DNA of 7,536 nt, from the NCBI GenBank assembly GCA_030627475.1, contig DAOURZ010000056.1, forward strand, positions 1 through 7,536, in the 5' to 3' direction. This document shows, piece after piece, positions 6,637 to 7,536 of this stretch (its first letter is position 1; each line of letters begins with the position of its first letter). The notes beneath the pieces are model-generated. The model saw only the letters and a program-made list of their open reading frames with translations. It made no database searches and was not told the origin of the DNA. Source of the DNA: Deltaproteobacteria bacterium (lineage in GTDB: Bacteria > Desulfobacterota > Desulfobacteria > Desulfobacterales > ETH-SRB1). A program made the position numbers and the translations under genes.

Positions 6637-7071
6637 TTATAGTGCCATAATTTCAAGCTGTTGAGCTGCGTGAGGATGCTTGTCTCCCGCATAGACCTTT
6701 AATTTTTTGAATAACTTTTTTCCAAGCCTGTTTTTTGGAAGCATTCCCTTAACAGCAAAACGAATGAGATCTTCAGGCCTTTTTTCCAGGAGTTCTTTGG
6801 CGGTAATAGTCTTGAGCCCTCCCATATAGCCACTGTGTCTATAATAACATTTCTTGTCAATCTTTTTGCCTGTAAGGGTAATTTTATCCGCATTTATAAC
6901 AACAACCCAGTCTCCGGTATCTGCATGTGGAGTAAATAAGGGATTGTGCTTGCCTCTAAGCCGGGATGCTATTACTGTTGCAAGTCTACCAAGTATAGCC
7001 CCTTCTGCATTTACAAGACACCATTTGTTTTTATTGTCAGACTGTTTTGCGCTATATGTATATTTTTTCAC
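6637..7071 (-). CDS. rplM: 50S ribosomal protein L13 (uL13)
   Basis: L13 is an early-assembling large-subunit protein. The 144 residues (typical about 142) contain the family landmarks: [76 protein letters not shown] and [15 protein letters not shown]. The start codon is GTG at 7071-7069. No in-frame ATG lies before the upstream in-frame stop at 7084-7086, and AGGAG at 7081-7085 is nine bases away. It is the first gene of the rplM-rpsI operon and is read from the strong promoter just upstream. Confidence 0.97.
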   Translation of the reverse strand: MKKYTYSAKQSDNKNKWCLVNAEGAILGRLATVIASRLRGKHNPLFTPHADTGDWVVVINADKITLTGKKIDKKCYYRHSGYMGGLKTITAKELLEKRPEDLIRFAVKGMLPKNRLGKKLFKKLKVYAGDKHPHAAQQLEIMAL

Positions 7072-7080
7072 TGCATCAGA

Positions 7081-7085
7081 CTCCT
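7081..7085 (-). promoter_or_regulatory. Ribosome binding site fixing the GTG start of rplM
   Basis: Read on the minus strand, AGGAG precedes GTG (7071-7069) by nine bases. An ATG out of frame at 7076-7074 is only four bases from the site and opens just ATG-CAG-TGA, so it is not the gene start. Confidence 0.65.
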
Positions 7086-7106
7086 ATTTTGTAAATAAAA
7101 AGAATT

Positions 7107-7135
7107 TTAATAAATATTTTATTGATTAATGTCAA
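7107..7135 (-). promoter_or_regulatory. Sigma-70-type promoter of the rplM-rpsI operon
   Basis: On the minus strand a perfect -35 TTGACA (7135-7130) is followed by a 17-base spacer and a -10 TATTAA (7112-7107). Transcription would begin near 7100, giving a leader of about 30 bases before the rplM GTG. The A/T-run-rich sequence upstream of the -35 (about 7136-7170) is UP-element-like, as expected for a ribosomal protein operon. Confidence 0.65.
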
Positions 7136-7223
7136 GAAAAAAACAATTCTTTTTACAAGAAATCAAAATATTTGACTATTAACTTGCCATTCGCTTTTAA
7201 AAATGTGAATTTCCATACTATAT

Positions 7224-7241
7224 ATTTAAAATATTTTAAAT
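7224..7241. repeat. Perfect 18-base AT palindrome
   Basis: ATTTAAAATATTTTAAAT reads the same on both strands. It lies about 90 bases upstream of the rplM -35 box and 250 bases before the divergent gene. It could be an operator for a dimeric regulator, but in AT-only sequence a chance palindrome is possible. Confidence 0.4.
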
Positions 7242-7291
7242 CAAACTTATTATCATAAAACCTTTATAAAATACGACGTTAAGAACTACCT

Positions 7292-7369
7292 TTGGATTGT
7301 AGTGATTTTGGAAGAAGTTTTATAGAGTTTTGCTACTATAGAGGTAAACTCCTATAAAATTAAATCCAA
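7292..7369 (+). other. Nested hairpin in the 5' region of the AAA-ATPase-like gene
   Basis: TTTTATAGAGTTT at 7318-7330 pairs with AAACTC (7346-7351) and TATAAAA (7353-7359), giving a 13-bp stem with a single bulged C and a 15-base loop. An outer pair TTGGATT at 7292-7298 with AATCCAA at 7363-7369 encloses it across an internal loop. There is no T-run after the stem on either strand, so it is unlikely to be a standard terminator. It ends about 125 bases before the ATG at 7494 and may be part of that gene's leader or a small repeat. Confidence 0.45.
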
Positions 7370-7493
7370 TTTGGCCAGGATATTAGTCAATAATGGCTAT
7401 CGACAATATCGGGTTTATAGAAAAAAGCGTGAAACTTACAGCATGTAAAACAGGTTGGTGATAAAAAAGATCACACATAAGGAGCTGATTATA

Positions 7494-7536
7494 ATGAAAT
7501 TTCCATACGGTATATCTGATTTTAAAAAGATAAATA
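7494..7536 (+). CDS. AAA-ATPase-like / PD-(D/E)XK family protein, N-terminus only (3' end outside window)
   Basis: Only 14 codons are visible, reading MKFPYGISDFKKIN. This matches the highly stereotyped N-terminus (K-x-P-Y-G-x-x-D-F) of the large family of proteins with an AAA-ATPase-like domain followed by a PD-(D/E)XK nuclease-like domain (formerly DUF1703), usually about 500-580 residues. Members are often present in many copies in sulfate reducers and anaerobic gut bacteria; their role is not established. A strong AAGGAG at 7479-7484, nine bases before the ATG, supports the start. The Walker motifs and nuclease residues lie outside the window and cannot be checked here. Confidence 0.7.
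   Translation, partial: MKFPYGISDFKKIN

Larger units (their letters stand above)
7136..7493. other. AT-rich divergent intergenic region between rplM and the AAA-ATPase-like gene
   Basis: No gene is supported in these 358 bases. Short frames exist (for example 7393-7461, 22 residues, and a frame ending at about 7445) but none has a ribosome binding site or a recognisable product. The region contains the upstream part of the rplM promoter, an AT palindrome (7224-7241) and a strong hairpin (7292-7369), each listed separately. I could not assign a convincing promoter for the plus-strand gene. Confidence 0.5.

Noticed and set aside
7172..7200. Plus-strand promoter TTGACT...TTTTAA for the AAA-ATPase-like gene
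   Set aside because: The -10 matches only three of six consensus bases and lies nearly 300 bases from the ATG in AT-rich sequence where such matches are common.
7326..7461. Short plus-strand frames (ending at about 7445 and 7461) before the AAA-ATPase-like gene
   Set aside because: They lack ribosome binding sites and recognisable products, and one starts inside the hairpin.
1..7536. CRISPR array, tRNA, rRNA, transposase or toxin-antitoxin pair
   Set aside because: No regularly spaced repeats, cloverleaf, rRNA-like conserved stretch or matching protein was seen on either strand.

Overview
The window looks like bacterial chromosome of moderate-to-low GC, from a Gram-negative host: there are two lipoprotein signal peptides with lipoboxes, one of them on a PilW/PilF-like TPR protein. 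Gene content and style (PEP synthase, argJ, S4-type pseudouridine synthase, TviB-type dehydrogenase, rplM-rpsI, and an AAA-ATPase-like gene of the kind often multicopy in sulfate reducers) suggest a Desulfobacterota (Desulfobacterales-like) genome. That assignment is inferred from protein flavour and not from any marker search.

Layout, left to right. (1) 1-1246, plus strand: the C-terminal half of phosphoenolpyruvate synthase, cut by the window edge. (2) 1247-1912: an inverted-repeat-bounded element (1278-1422) with two internal hairpins, then a 62-residue lipoprotein (1435-1623), then a leader-like stretch with two mutually exclusive hairpins and a candidate promoter. (3) 1913-5898: a tight plus-strand run of four genes with gaps of 29, 5 and 13 bases: a TPR lipoprotein, argJ (arginine biosynthesis), an RluB-type rRNA pseudouridine synthase, and a UDP-HexNAc dehydrogenase. 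This is probably one transcription unit of functionally unrelated housekeeping and envelope genes. (4) 5899-6212: a gene-free convergent junction holding a long hairpin (6102-6193) that could terminate transcription from both sides. (5) 6213-7071, minus strand: rplM-rpsI (L13-S9), with a strong sigma-70-like promoter at 7107-7135 and a GTG start for rplM. (6) 7072-7493: an AT-rich divergent intergenic region with a perfect 18-base AT palindrome and a 13-bp hairpin. (7) 7494 to the end, plus strand: the first 14 codons of an AAA-ATPase-like / PD-(D/E)XK family gene, recognised from its N-terminal signature.

The coding genes are ordinary core functions. No CRISPR array, transposase, tRNA or rRNA was seen. 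The signals that coding does not explain are four structured non-coding stretches: 1278-1422, 1638-1710, 6102-6193 and 7292-7369. The first and third have the form of small non-autonomous inverted-repeat elements or structured RNAs and are the best candidates for something undescribed. A genome-wide copy count would decide their nature.
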